A stretch of DNA of 64,000 bases from the NCBI RefSeq assembly GCF_013131805.1, contig NZ_JABJRC010000002.1, positions 124,001 through 188,000 on the forward strand, given 5' to 3'. Below, in pieces: positions 1 through 9,267 of this stretch. The stretch's first letter is position 1. Each line of letters starts with the position of its first letter. A program made the position numbers and the translations under genes. This DNA is from Kribbella sandramycini. Lineage in GTDB: Bacteria > Actinomycetota > Actinomycetes > Propionibacteriales > Kribbellaceae. A model generated the notes under the pieces. The model saw only the letters and a list, made by a program, of their open reading frames with translations. It ran no database searches and was not told where the DNA came from.

Positions 1-2097
1 GCCCGGCCGGACCGCGTTCAGCGCCTGGACGGCGATCGCCGTACTCGCGATGTCACCGGTCTGGCACTTCTGCTCAGCCGGCCCGAACTGTGCGGGGAAC
101 GACCCGTCGCCGCACTGCTGCCGCAGCAGCGCCTCCATCGCCCGCTTGGCCTCATCTTGTTTGCCTGCGGCAAGCAGTGCGAGGACGCCGTACGACTGGC
201 TGATCAGGTTCGACTGGTCACCCGACTTGGTCTGGTCGGTGATCCGCCCGTCGCCCTGGATCCGAGCGGCCAGCTGATTGGCCAACTCGTTGCCAGCGGC
301 ATCCTTCGTGCCGAGCGCGAACAGCAGCACCAGCTTCGCCAGTGGGCCGGCGTACCGGGCGTCGGGCTGGTCGTACGGGACGCCGTACGCGTACGCCGCG
401 ATCGCGTCCGGCTGCGCCATCAGCGCCGAGATCGCACCCAGGGTGCCGATCTGCTTCTCGGACTGCCGGAACGCCAGGCCGAGGTTCACGGTCGCGTCGT
501 AGTCGACGTACCGGGAGCCGTTGCGGTCGACTTCGATGTGGTTCCCGCCGATCAGCTTGCCTTGCAGGTAGGCGACGGTGGATTCAGCGGTTCTGGCCTG
601 GCCGACGGTCGGTGGCGACTGCGTCGCGGTCACCGTGGCCGGCGGTGGGGTCGCCGAGACGGTGGTCGTGGACGCCGGGCCAGGGATGTTGTTGGTGACG
701 GTCGTCGTGGCGCGGGGGAGCGGCGGTGCGGTGACCTGGGTGACGACGATCCGCCGCTGCGTCACGGTCGCCCGCGGGAGGGGCGGCGGGCGCAGGGTGT
801 TGGTCTTCGTGACGGTCGGGCCGGGTTTGGTGGTCGTGGGGCCGGGCTTGGTGATCGTGGGGCCGGGCTGCGTGACGGTCGTGGTCGCGGTGGCCGTCGC
901 CGTCGCCGTCGCCGTCGCGGTGATCGTGACGGTCGGCGTCGGGGTGGGGGACGGCGGGTTCGGGTCGGTCCAGGCGAGGTCGGCGAACGGGACCGGCGCG
1001 AACGCGAAGATCGCTTGCGGGGTGGCGCGGCGCCACTGGTCGATCCCGATGTCGATGCCGTCGCGCAGCGCCAGGCCGAGCGACTCGGAGTTGTAGGCGA
1101 TCGCGCCGACGTGTGGGGCGGCGGGCGTGTTGCCCGCGTTCGCCGCGGTCAGCTGGTGGCGGATCATCCAGCCCTCGGCCTGGCGGTACGCCTCGTACTC
1201 GCTGCCGGCGGCCAGGGTCTGCGCGATCAGGCCGGTGCTGTTGGAGTTCGAGCCCTCGGTGGAGACGCCGCCGCCGAACGAGCCGTCCTCCTGCTGGACG
1301 GACTTGAGCCAGGCGAGCCCCTTGCGGATCTCGTCGTCGACCCCGCCCATCCCGAAGTTCTGCGCGGTCATCAGCGCCTGCACGGCCATCGCCGTCCCGT
1401 CGCCGTCGGGCGCGCCCTGGCCCTCGTCACAGGTCAGCTTGTCGTTGTAGAACATCCGGAAGTAACCCGCCGAGCACTGCTGGCGGATCAGGAAGTCGAC
1501 CGCGTTCTGCGGGACGCCGCCCGCGCGCGCGAGGCCCATCACCGCGAGCGACTGGCTGAAGATGTTCGAGTCGTCGTTCCCGGTCTCCTGGTCGCGGATC
1601 CGGCCCTCCTCGACACCCGCGTCCGGGCCCGCGATCAGGTTGAGGGTCTCGGTCCGCATGTTGCGGCCGCCGAACTTGCGGTAGTCCTTCCCCGCGGTCA
1701 CCGCGGCGAGCAGGACCTTCGCGGTCGCGCCGGCGATCCGGGCGTCCTCGTTCGGGTACCAGCTCGGGCCCGCGTAGTCCGGTACGTGCGCCGCAATCGC
1801 GCCGACCACCTGCGCGATCACCTTCGGGTCGGCCTCGGCCGCGATCAGCGCCCACTGCGTGTCGATCGTGAGCCCCCAGTCCGGCCCCGAGAACCCGGGA
1901 ATCGCCCCGTCCACCAGCTGCGCACTCAGCCACGCCGCGGCCGAAGTCGCCTCCGTCGAGGCCTGCCGGCTCGCCGGCGCCGCGCTCGCGGTGGATGGGA
2001 GGAGAACAGGAACCACCAGCAGCAGGGCCGCGACGAATGCGAGCGCCGGCCGGACACGTCGGACTGGGCTGGGCGGGGCTGGGCGGTTGGCGCGCAT
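1..2097 (-). CDS. Secreted alpha/alpha-toroid (prenyltransferase/squalene-oxidase repeat) protein, 3' end outside window
   Basis: The frame opens at an ATG and runs off the left edge (699 codons seen, no stop). Residues 1-35 form a signal peptide with a hydrophobic AFVAALLLVVPVLL core. Residues about 36-375 carry repeats such as QSLAVMGLARAG and GTAMAVQALMTAQ, typical of the alpha6-alpha6 toroid shared by squalene cyclases and transcobalamin. Residues about 376-500 are a Thr/Pro linker with TA and TKPGPT repeats. A second toroid follows (QSYGVLALLAAG, GDGSFPAQFG, STAIAVQALNAV). The gene lies directly behind a cobalamin riboswitch, so a role in binding or capturing B12 outside the membrane is inferred. 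Catalytic DxDD-type motifs of true cyclases were not seen. A C-terminal DUF4430 or cell-wall anchor could lie beyond the edge. Confidence 0.85.
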   Translation of the reverse strand, partial: MRANRPAPPSPVRRVRPALAFVAALLLVVPVLLPSTASAAPASRQASTEATSAAAWLSAQLVDGAIPGFSGPDWGLTIDTQWALIAAEADPKVIAQVVGAIAAHVPDYAGPSWYPNEDARIAGATAKVLLAAVTAGKDYRKFGGRNMRTETLNLIAGPDAGVEEGRIRDQETGNDDSNIFSQSLAVMGLARAGGVPQNAVDFLIRQQCSAGYFRMFYNDKLTCDEGQGAPDGDGTAMAVQALMTAQNFGMGGVDDEIRKGLAWLKSVQQEDGSFGGGVSTEGSNSNSTGLIAQTLAAGSEYEAYRQAEGWMIRHQLTAANAGNTPAAPHVGAIAYNSESLGLALRDGIDIGIDQWRRATPQAIFAFAPVPFADLAWTDPNPPSPTPTPTVTITATATATATATATTTVTQPGPTITKPGPTTTKPGPTVTKTNTLRPPPLPRATVTQRRIVVTQVTAPPLPRATTTVTNNIPGPASTTTVSATPPPATVTATQSPPTVGQARTAESTVAYLQGKLIGGNHIEVDRNGSRYVDYDATVNLGLAFRQSEKQIGTLGAISALMAQPDAIAAYAYGVPYDQPDARYAGPLAKLVLLFALGTKDAAGNELANQLAARIQGDGRITDQTKSGDQSNLISQSYGVLALLAAGKQDEAKRAMEALLRQQCGDGSFPAQFGPAEQKCQTGDIASTAIAVQALNAVRPG
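893..916. repeat. Hexanucleotide tandem repeat (GCCGTC)4
   Basis: Four perfect copies of GCCGTC lie in the linker of the toroid gene and encode alternating Thr-Ala on the minus strand. About 60 bases to the left, a longer repeat of roughly 20 bases encodes TKPGPT units. Both are expandable spacer sequence between two folded domains. Confidence 0.8.
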
Positions 2098-2227
2098 GGG
2101 ACCTGGCTTCGGGCGGGTGGCTGCGCGCGTCGCCCAGGGGGTCGGCATGCGGTTGGGTTGCAACCGGCGGGCGCCGCCCGGACTCCGCCCGCAGACCACG
2201 ACGGGTGGTGGAGTTCGCAGGCCCGTC

Positions 2228-2345
2228 GGTGAGGCATTCCGGCTCGCGGAGAATGCTCTCCGCCTACGGTTGCGGGTCAGCGCCGGGTTTCGACCGGCTT
2301 CCCCTCACACGTCGGGTCGTGACATGTCGCGCTTTCCGGCAGCCA
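2228..2345 (-). promoter_or_regulatory. Cobalamin (B12) riboswitch
   Basis: Read on the minus strand, the region contains GGGGAAGCCGGTCGAAACC, then CGCTGACCCGCAACCGT, a short GGAGA/TCTCC stem-loop, and GAGCCGGAATGCC. These match, in order, the conserved core and B12 box of cobalamin riboswitches. It sits in the 279-base gap between the end of the aminotransferase gene and the ATG of the toroid gene, on the same strand. A region of about 130 bases remains before the start codon for an expression platform. Outer boundaries are approximate. Confidence 0.85.
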
Positions 2346-2376
2346 CCGGAAAGCTGAAGAAATCTTACCTTGAATC

Positions 2377-3726
2377 TCAGTTATCCAGGACCTCGCGGAT
2401 GGCGGCGGCACAGCTCCGGGCCAGCTCGCTGACCTGAGCCGGTGTGATGACGAGCGGCGGGCCGAGGACGAGCAGGTCGCCGTTCGTCCCGTCGGCGCAT
2501 CCGGTCGAGTGGTAGAGCAGGACGCCGCGCTCCTTGGCCGCGGCGACGACGCGCTCGGCGACGCGGGCGCTCCGTGGGAACGGCGCGAGATCGCCAGAGA
2601 GCGCTCTCCCCGGCGTTCCCGCTTCGGGCGGCGCGACCAGCTCGATCGCCTGGAGCAGACCGCGACCGCGGATGTCGCCGACCGACGGATGCCCGCCGAG
2701 CTCCGCGCGCAGCTCGGCCGCGAGTTGGGCCCCACGCTCGGCCGAAGCCTCGACCAGCCGCTCCCGCTGCAGGATTCGGAGTACGGCGAGCCCGGCAGCG
2801 GCGCCGACCACGTGATGCGAATAGGTGTAGCCGTGCACGAACCCACCGGCCTGCACCGTGTCGTGCACCTCGCCACTGCAGACCGTCAGCCCGAGCGGCC
2901 AGTACCCCGACGCCGCACCCTTGGCCGCGACGAGCAGATCCGGCCGCACGCCCCAGTGGTCACAGCCGAACCATCGCCCGGTCCGCCCGAACCCGGTCAT
3001 CACCTCGTCCGCGATCACCAGCACGCCGTACTTCCGGCAGACCGCCGTGATCGCCGGCCAGTAGTCGTCCGGCGGGACGCAGGCCCCGAGCGCCGCGCCG
3101 GCGATCGGCTCGGCGATGAAGGCGGCCACGGTGTCCGGGCCGTGAGCGCTGATCGTCCGTTCGAGCTCCTCCGCGTGCCGCGCGCCGCAACCGGCGGGAT
3201 GACTCTCCGGGAACGGGCAGCGGTACTCGTACGGCGACGTCGTGTGCACCGCCGACCCCAGCCACGGCTGGTACGGCGCACGCAACCCGGCCCGGCCGGA
3301 GACGTCCAGGGCGCCGCGGGTGTTGCCGTGGTAGGCGCCCGTCCGCCCGATCACCACCGAGCGGTCCTCACCGCGGGCCAGGTGGTACGCGCGGGCCAGC
3401 TTGAGCGCGGTCTCCACGGCCTCGCTGCCACCCGAGACCGGGTAGAGGTACGGGTCGTCGACCGGGAGCAGCGGGCCGAGCGCTTCGGCGTACTCGACCA
3501 GGCTCGCCGAGGTGAACGCCGTCCCGTGCGCGTAGGCGACCTGACGGGCCTGCGCGGCGATCGCGTCGGCGACCTCCGCCGAGCCGTGCCCGATCCCGAC
3601 CACGATCGCACCGCCGGCGCCGTCCAGGTAGCGGCGCCCGGCGGTGTCGAACAGCTCCGCCCCGTTGCCGCCGGCAACGACCGGGAGGTCGCGGCCGGCG
3701 GCCCGGGAGAAGACGGCCCCGGTCAT
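2377..3726 (-). CDS. Class III aminotransferase (PLP), second copy of the operon
   Basis: A 449-residue fold-type I transaminase of the aspartate-aminotransferase-like class III group, which includes GABA, omega-amino acid and acetylornithine transaminases. The cofactor lysine is K269 in VAAKGAASGYWPLG, and the PLP-binding aspartate lies in VLVIADEVMTGFGRTG. Other landmarks are SGGSEAVETALKLAR and GAYHGNTRGAL. It starts four bases after the stop of the preceding aminotransferase, so it belongs to the same transcript. Substrate cannot be read from the sequence; with the upstream semialdehyde dehydrogenase, breakdown of a diamine or omega-amino acid is likely. The cobalamin riboswitch lies just past its stop and belongs to the next gene. 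Confidence 0.88.
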   Translation of the reverse strand: MTGAVFSRAAGRDLPVVAGGNGAELFDTAGRRYLDGAGGAIVVGIGHGSAEVADAIAAQARQVAYAHGTAFTSASLVEYAEALGPLLPVDDPYLYPVSGGSEAVETALKLARAYHLARGEDRSVVIGRTGAYHGNTRGALDVSGRAGLRAPYQPWLGSAVHTTSPYEYRCPFPESHPAGCGARHAEELERTISAHGPDTVAAFIAEPIAGAALGACVPPDDYWPAITAVCRKYGVLVIADEVMTGFGRTGRWFGCDHWGVRPDLLVAAKGAASGYWPLGLTVCSGEVHDTVQAGGFVHGYTYSHHVVGAAAGLAVLRILQRERLVEASAERGAQLAAELRAELGGHPSVGDIRGRGLLQAIELVAPPEAGTPGRALSGDLAPFPRSARVAERVVAAAKERGVLLYHSTGCADGTNGDLLVLGPPLVITPAQVSELARSCAAAIREVLDN

Positions 3727-3730
3727 TCGG

Positions 3731-5061
<1,331 letters not shown>

Positions 5062-5065
<4 letters not shown>

Positions 5066-6606
5066 CGGGCCACCACCGTTCGGGACTGCTCGCGAAGGAA
5101 CTGCTGGACGTAGTACAGGCCGCCACCGGCCTTGCCGGAGCTGCCGGAGCCCTTCCAGCCGCCGAACGGCTGGACGCCGGGCCAGGCGCCGGTGGTCGCA
5201 CCGGCCGCGCGGTTGACGTAGACGACGCCCGCCTCGATCCGGTTCAGGAAGTCGTCGACCTCGGCGTCGTCGGCCGAGAAGAAGCCGGCCGTCAGGCCGA
5301 GCTCGGTCGCGTTGGCCAGCTCGATCGCCTCGTCGAGCGAGTCGACCGGCTGGACGGCGACGAACGGGACGAACAGCTCGTCGGTCAGCAGCCGGTCGCC
5401 GGCCGGCAGCCCGGTGACGACGGTCGGCTGGACGTAGTTGCCGTCGATGACGTTGCCACCGGCAACGACCTGACCGGCCTCGGCGGCATGCGCGACGGCG
5501 TCCTGGAAGCGGGCGACCGCGGCGGCGTCGATGACCGGGCCGACGAACACGTCGCGCCGGGTCGGGTCGCCGGTGACCAGCTCGCCGGCCCGGGCCGCGA
5601 GCCCGGCCAGGAACTCGTCGTACACCGCGCGCTCGACGTACACCCGCGAACAGGCCGAGCACTTCTGGCCGGTGAAACCGAACGCGGAGCGCGCGATCCC
5701 GGCGACCGCGGTGGCCAGGTCGGCCTTTGCGGAGACGATGGCCGGGTTCTTGCCGCCCATCTCGCAGACGACCGGCTTCGGGTACGGCGCCGGGAAGCTG
5801 CGGTAGATCTCCATCCCGACCTGGTACGAGCCGGTGAAGGTCAGGCCATCGACGCCCGGGTGCGCGACCAGCAGACGGCCGACCTCGTCACCGCCGGGCA
5901 GCAGGTGCAGGACGTCGGCGGGCAGGCCCGCGTCGCGCAGGCACTCGTAGAGCTTCACCGCGGTGAAGGTGCCCTGCGGGCTCGGCTTGAGGACGACGGT
6001 GTTCCCCGCGACCAGCGCGCCGCCGGCCGGCCCGGCCGCGAGCGCCATCGGGAAGTTGAACGGGCTGATCACGCCCCAGACGCCGTACGGACGCAGGACG
6101 CTCGTCGTGCGCTCGGCGTCGGAGAGCTGCTCCATCGGCTGCACGAATCCGTCGTTGGCGCTGAACTGCCGGCAGTAGTAGCGGATCAGGTCGGCCGACT
6201 CCTCGACGTCGCCGAGCGCTTCGAGCCGGTTCTTGCCGACCTCCAGCGACATCAGCGCGGCGAGCTCGTTCGAGCGCTCGCTGATCAGGTCCGCGGCGCG
6301 GAGCAGGATGTCGACGCGCTCCTGCCAGGGCCGGCCCGACCACTCGCGGACGGCGTCCTTCGCGGCGGCGACCGCGGCGTCGACGTCCGCCGCGGTGGCG
6401 CTGTGCACGCTGCACAACGTCAGCGCCGGATCGCCGGGACTGGTGATCTGGAACGTTTCCTGACCGCCGAGCGGTTTACCGGCCACGAAGCCGGTCAGGT
6501 CGGCTCCGAGCCAGTCCTGCGCGGTGGCGAGGCCTTGCTCGTAAGCGGTGTGCAGATCTTCGTTGTCCGCACTGAGGGTTGCGTAGGTGACGCGAAATTT
6601 CGTCAT
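5062..6606 (-). CDS. Aldehyde dehydrogenase, 1-pyrroline-5-carboxylate dehydrogenase (RocA) type
   Basis: A 514-residue NAD(P)-dependent aldehyde dehydrogenase. The nucleophile C316 lies in GFTGQKCSACS, a sequence characteristic of the RocA/PruA branch, and the general base lies in CEMGGKNPAIV. GVISPFNFPMALAAGPA and TFTGSYQVG mark the cofactor fold. The ATG is preceded by AAGGGA at a good distance. It is the first gene of a three-gene operon with two class III aminotransferases, which suggests oxidation of the semialdehydes they make (glutamate, succinate or aminoadipate semialdehyde). Proline dehydrogenase is not adjacent, so a dedicated proline role is not supported. Confidence 0.88.
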
Positions 6607-6737
6607 CGATGTCCCTTCCACGACATGGCGACGGGTCGGAGAGCTGGCGGCAGCCGTGCAGAAAGAGGGCATGCCGAAGGCCACCGAGCCGTGCGGCTGG
6701 TGGCGGCGGGTGCGGAACCTACCCGGGGGGAAGAATC

Positions 6738-6792
6738 GTGAGCGGCTTGAGGGAGCCCGGAGGACGCATGGGCCTCGCTCCTCTCCGCTCAC
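6738..6792 (-). promoter_or_regulatory. Long hairpin in the leader of the dehydrogenase operon
   Basis: Perfect 8-base arms (GTGAGCGG at 6738-6745, CCGCTCAC at 6785-6792) enclose further complementary pieces (GGAGC/GCTCC). It sits about 130 bases before the dehydrogenase start in a 270-base gap otherwise without features. It could be an operator or part of a structured 5' leader. It matches no riboswitch class I know. Confidence 0.35.
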
Positions 6793-6876
6793 CGGCGTCC
6801 GCAGATCGCGGACGTTGACGCAGCCTTTCTACCATCCCGACCGGCGCGCGGCCGATGCGACGTACGTCACGGTGGG

Positions 6877-7239
6877 TCAGGTGTAGCGGGGTTCGAGCTC
6901 GAAGCCGACAATGCGGACCCGCACGACGGCGGGGCGGCCGGTCGTGTTCTCCAGCGCCGCGGCCACCGCGTCGTGGACCTTCCGGCCGACGTCGGCGGCG
7001 TGGTGGTCGATCGTCACGACGATGCGCACCTCGGCGTCGACCTGCAGCTCGGTGAGCGCGACATCGACGCCGGCGATATCCGGGACGTCGCGGCCCGTCG
7101 TCCGCGTCCAGGCCTGGGCCGCGAACTGTTTGATCAGGCCTTTCAGGCCGGGCTGCAGCCGGACGACGCCCGCTACCGAACGCGCCGCCTGGGCGGCTGC
7201 GTCGGCGGCGCCGATCTGGGCGACGGCGTCCGTGCTCAT
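6877..7239 (-). CDS. Asp23/Gls24-like small protein
   Basis: A 120-residue protein without signal or membrane segment. It resembles the Asp23/Gls24 fold: a helical start (ARSVAGVVRLQPGLKG), then beta-rich ELQVDAEVRIVVTIDHHAADVGRKVHDAVAAAL and VRVRIVGFEL. In this family the LxV.V.I.V pattern followed by a helix is typical of the envelope-stress scaffold. Its ATG overlaps the TGA of the anti-sigma fusion (ATGA). It is the last gene of the sigma factor operon. Family assignment rests on pattern and context and is moderate. Confidence 0.7.
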   Translation of the reverse strand: MSTDAVAQIGAADAAAQAARSVAGVVRLQPGLKGLIKQFAAQAWTRTTGRDVPDIAGVDVALTELQVDAEVRIVVTIDHHAADVGRKVHDAVAAALENTTGRPAVVRVRIVGFELEPRYT

Positions 7240-7796
7240 GGTTGCGTCCAGACGTCGACGACCTCGAAGTCGAGTGCTTCGAGCTCGAGGCCGATCTGGC
7301 CGCGGAGCGCCAGCGCGACCCGCTCGCGGGCCTCCTCGAGTGCGCCGACCTGGCCGGCGCCGAACTGGAGCGCGACCGAGATCCAGACCCGGACGGCGTG
7401 CTCCCCGGCCGGCTCGATCCGGCACTGCCGGGCGCGCACGCCGATGGTGCCGTCGACGGCGTACCGCAGGACGGCGGCCAGCGCGTGCATCGAGACCTGG
7501 ACGTCGGCCGAGCCGGTCGGGAGCGGGATCGTGTGGCCGAGGTTCAGATCGGCGCGGACGGCGGTCATGATCCGGTCGAGCAGACCGCTCGGGACGTCGA
7601 CCGGGTCGTCGATCAGCAGACTCGTCGCCGCGGCCAGCTGCTCCAGACCGGCCTGCGCCGTCCGGCAGTGCGGGCAGGTCTGCAGGTGGTTGCTCGGGGC
7701 ATCGGATTCGAGGTCGTCCCAGACGTCCTCGACCGTGCGGCCGCACGGTAGCGGGTGCAGGCCGGTGGTGGCGGTGTCGTCGGTCGGCGGGTTCAT
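7236..7796 (-). CDS. Zinc anti-sigma factor fused to an Asp23-like domain
   Basis: A 186-residue protein. C18, H37, C41 and C44 form the H-x3-C-x2-C zinc anti-sigma (ZAS) signature (HLQTCPHC), which binds ECF sigma factors and often senses redox or envelope stress. After a helical stretch to about residue 75, the rest (DVQVSMHALAAVLRYAV, RVWISVALQFGAG, ALALRGQIGLELEALDFEVVDV) resembles the Asp23-like pattern of the neighbouring gene. No transmembrane helix is visible. Start chosen at the ATG overlapping the sigma factor TGA (ATGA); an in-frame ATG lies two codons upstream. Coupled synthesis with the sigma factor fits a partner-binding role. Confidence 0.75.
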   Translation of the reverse strand: MNPPTDDTATTGLHPLPCGRTVEDVWDDLESDAPSNHLQTCPHCRTAQAGLEQLAAATSLLIDDPVDVPSGLLDRIMTAVRADLNLGHTIPLPTGSADVQVSMHALAAVLRYAVDGTIGVRARQCRIEPAGEHAVRVWISVALQFGAGQVGALEEARERVALALRGQIGLELEALDFEVVDVWTQP

Positions 7797-8347
7797 CTCC
7801 ATGGTTCCATCACCTCCGCGAGCTCGGCGCGGGCTCGGGCGATCCGGCCCCGGACCGCGGTCGGCGTCGTCCCGACCAGCTCCGCGATCTCTTGGTAGGA
7901 GCGGCCGTGAACTTCGCGCAGCAACCAGCAGGCGCGCTGCTGGGCGGGCAGCCGGCGCAGCGCCGCGGAGAGCGCGCGCATGGCGGCGCTGTTCCCGGCG
8001 GCGCGGGCCGGATCGTCGTCGGTCGTCAGGCCGAGCTCGTCCTCGTCGAGGTCGGTCGTGGGCTTGCGGCGTTGTAGCAGGGTCAGGCAGCGATTGGTCG
8101 CCGTCCGGTACAGCCAGCTGCTGAAGGCGGCGTCGTGCTGGAGCTCGGGCAGCCGCCGCCAGGCGGTCACGAATGTCTCCTGGGCGACGTCCTCGGCGTC
8201 GCCGGTGGCGCCGTTCAGCATCCGCAGGCAGAGCGTGTAGATCCGGCGCTGGTAGCGCCGGACGAGCAGCTCGAACGCCGCGGGGTCGCGATCGCGGGCC
8301 CGGGCGACCAGCGTCGCCTCGTCGAGCTCGATCAGCCCTGTGCTCAC
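7793..8347 (-). CDS. ECF RNA polymerase sigma factor
   Basis: A 184-residue group 4 sigma-70 factor. Region 2 (FELLVRRYQRRIYTLCLRML, then GDAEDVAQETFVTAWRRL and FSSWLYRTATNRCL) binds core polymerase and the -10 element. Region 4 (LRRLPAQQRACWLLREVHG, then SYQEIAELVGTTPTAVRGRI) is the -35-binding helix-turn-helix. The GTG start was chosen because GGAGGT lies three bases upstream; an in-frame TTG 19 codons earlier lacks such a site. The downstream anti-sigma and the paired divergent promoters suggest it drives both arms of the Asp23 locus, including itself. Confidence 0.88.
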   Translation of the reverse strand: MSTGLIELDEATLVARARDRDPAAFELLVRRYQRRIYTLCLRMLNGATGDAEDVAQETFVTAWRRLPELQHDAAFSSWLYRTATNRCLTLLQRRKPTTDLDEDELGLTTDDDPARAAGNSAAMRALSAALRRLPAQQRACWLLREVHGRSYQEIAELVGTTPTAVRGRIARARAELAEVMEPWR

Positions 8348-8385
8348 TCCACCTCCGTCCGGTCGCGGTTGCCGCTTCGAGGGAA

Positions 8386-8412
8386 GACGACAGTCGCGAC
8401 GCAATCGTCACG
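8386..8412 (-). promoter_or_regulatory. Putative ECF promoter of the sigma factor operon
   Basis: Read on the minus strand: CGTGACGATT, 14 bases, then GTC. The same arrangement with the same spacing occurs on the plus strand at 8470-8496. It lies about 40 bases before the sigma factor start. Assignment to the local sigma factor is inference from the match and position. Confidence 0.5.
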
Positions 8413-8469
8413 GTAGCGTCCCGGACTTCTTTCGTGAGCCATGTCACGCTGTGCAGACCCGGGATTCAT

Positions 8470-8496
8470 CGTGACGATTCGGTCGCCGCCGGTGTC
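8470..8496 (+). promoter_or_regulatory. Putative ECF promoter of the Asp23 operon
   Basis: CGTGACGATT, 14 bases, GTC, facing the Asp23 gene whose ATG is at 8553. The ten-base element is an exact inverted copy of the one serving the sigma factor operon. Two identical -35/-10 pairs in a 205-base divergent gap point to one shared sigma factor. Confidence 0.5.
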
Positions 8497-8552
8497 CAAC
8501 CGGTGAATCACCCGACCTGCCGGGCCGGGACCGCTGACGAGAAAGGCATCTG

Positions 8553-9044
8553 ATGAACGCGACACCGCAGCCCATCGCCAAGGCCAAGAGCGCGCCGCAG
8601 AGCGCGCCGGAGAGCGCTCTCGTTGCCGACAGCACCGGTACGCCGGCCGGCGGCAAGACCACGATCGCCGATGTCGTGGTCTCCAAGATCGCCGGGATCG
8701 CGACCCGGGAGATCCCCGGCGTGCACGCGCTCGGCGGCGGCGCGGCGCGCGCGGTCGGCCTGTTGCGGGAGCGGATCCCGGGCTCGAAGACGAACCTGTC
8801 CCAGGGCGTGTCGGTCGAGGTCGGCGAGAAGCAGGCCGCGGTCGACATCGAGCTGGTCGCCGAGTACGGCGTCGGCATCGCCGACCTGGCCGCCGCGATC
8901 CGGGACAACGTGATCACCGCCGTCGAGCGGATGACCGGGCTCGAGGTGACCGAGGTGAACATCGCGGTCACCGACGTCCACACCGACGCCGACGACGACG
9001 CGGACGACGAGGCCGCGGAGCCGGCCGAACGCCGCGTCCAGTAG
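8553..9044 (+). CDS. Asp23/Gls24 family envelope stress response protein
   Basis: A 163-residue member of the Asp23/Gls24 family, cytosolic proteins that gather at the membrane through an AmaP-type anchor. The core spans about residues 30-145: TTIADVVVSKIAGIATREIPGV, GVSVEVGEKQAAVDIELVAEYG, AAIRDNVITAVERMTGLEVTEVNIAVTDV. An Ala/Ser-rich N-terminus and an acidic tail (DADDDADDEA) flank it. GAGAAAGG precedes the ATG. It opens a four-gene plus-strand operon with a DUF2273-like peptide and two membrane proteins, and diverges from the sigma factor operon. Confidence 0.9.
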   Translation: MNATPQPIAKAKSAPQSAPESALVADSTGTPAGGKTTIADVVVSKIAGIATREIPGVHALGGGAARAVGLLRERIPGSKTNLSQGVSVEVGEKQAAVDIELVAEYGVGIADLAAAIRDNVITAVERMTGLEVTEVNIAVTDVHTDADDDADDEAAEPAERRVQ

Positions 9045-9078
9045 TTCTTCCCTTCCCACCTTTCCTGAGGAGATTCGT

Positions 9079-9267
9079 GTGAGCACCTCGACCATCGGCC
9101 TGTTCGCCGGCCTGTTGATCGCCATCGCGGCCGCGGCCGGCGGTTTCCCCGGCTTCCTGCTCGCGCTCGTGCTCGGAGCTGTCGGCTTCGTCGTCGGCCG
9201 CTTCCTGTCCGACGGCACGACGTCGAAGGCGCTCGACGACCTCCTCTCCCGCCGCAACCGTGGCTGA
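9079..9267 (+). CDS. Small membrane protein of the Asp23 locus (DUF2273-like)
   Basis: A 62-residue protein starting with GTG behind GAGGAG. Two hydrophobic segments, TIGLFAGLLIAIAAAAG and FLLALVLGAVGFVVGRFL, are joined by GGFPGF, forming a helical hairpin with a basic end (LLSRRNRG). Size, topology and position between Asp23 and the anchor genes fit the DUF2273-like partners common in Gram-positive Asp23 operons. It overlaps the next gene by eight bases. Confidence 0.8.
   Translation: MSTSTIGLFAGLLIAIAAAAGGFPGFLLALVLGAVGFVVGRFLSDGTTSKALDDLLSRRNRG

Noticed and set aside
157..2232. A 691-codon plus-strand open frame at the left end
   Set aside because: Opposite the toroid protein, which has a signal peptide, repeats and a riboswitch. 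The plus frame is Arg/Gly-rich low complexity and would run across the riboswitch antisense.
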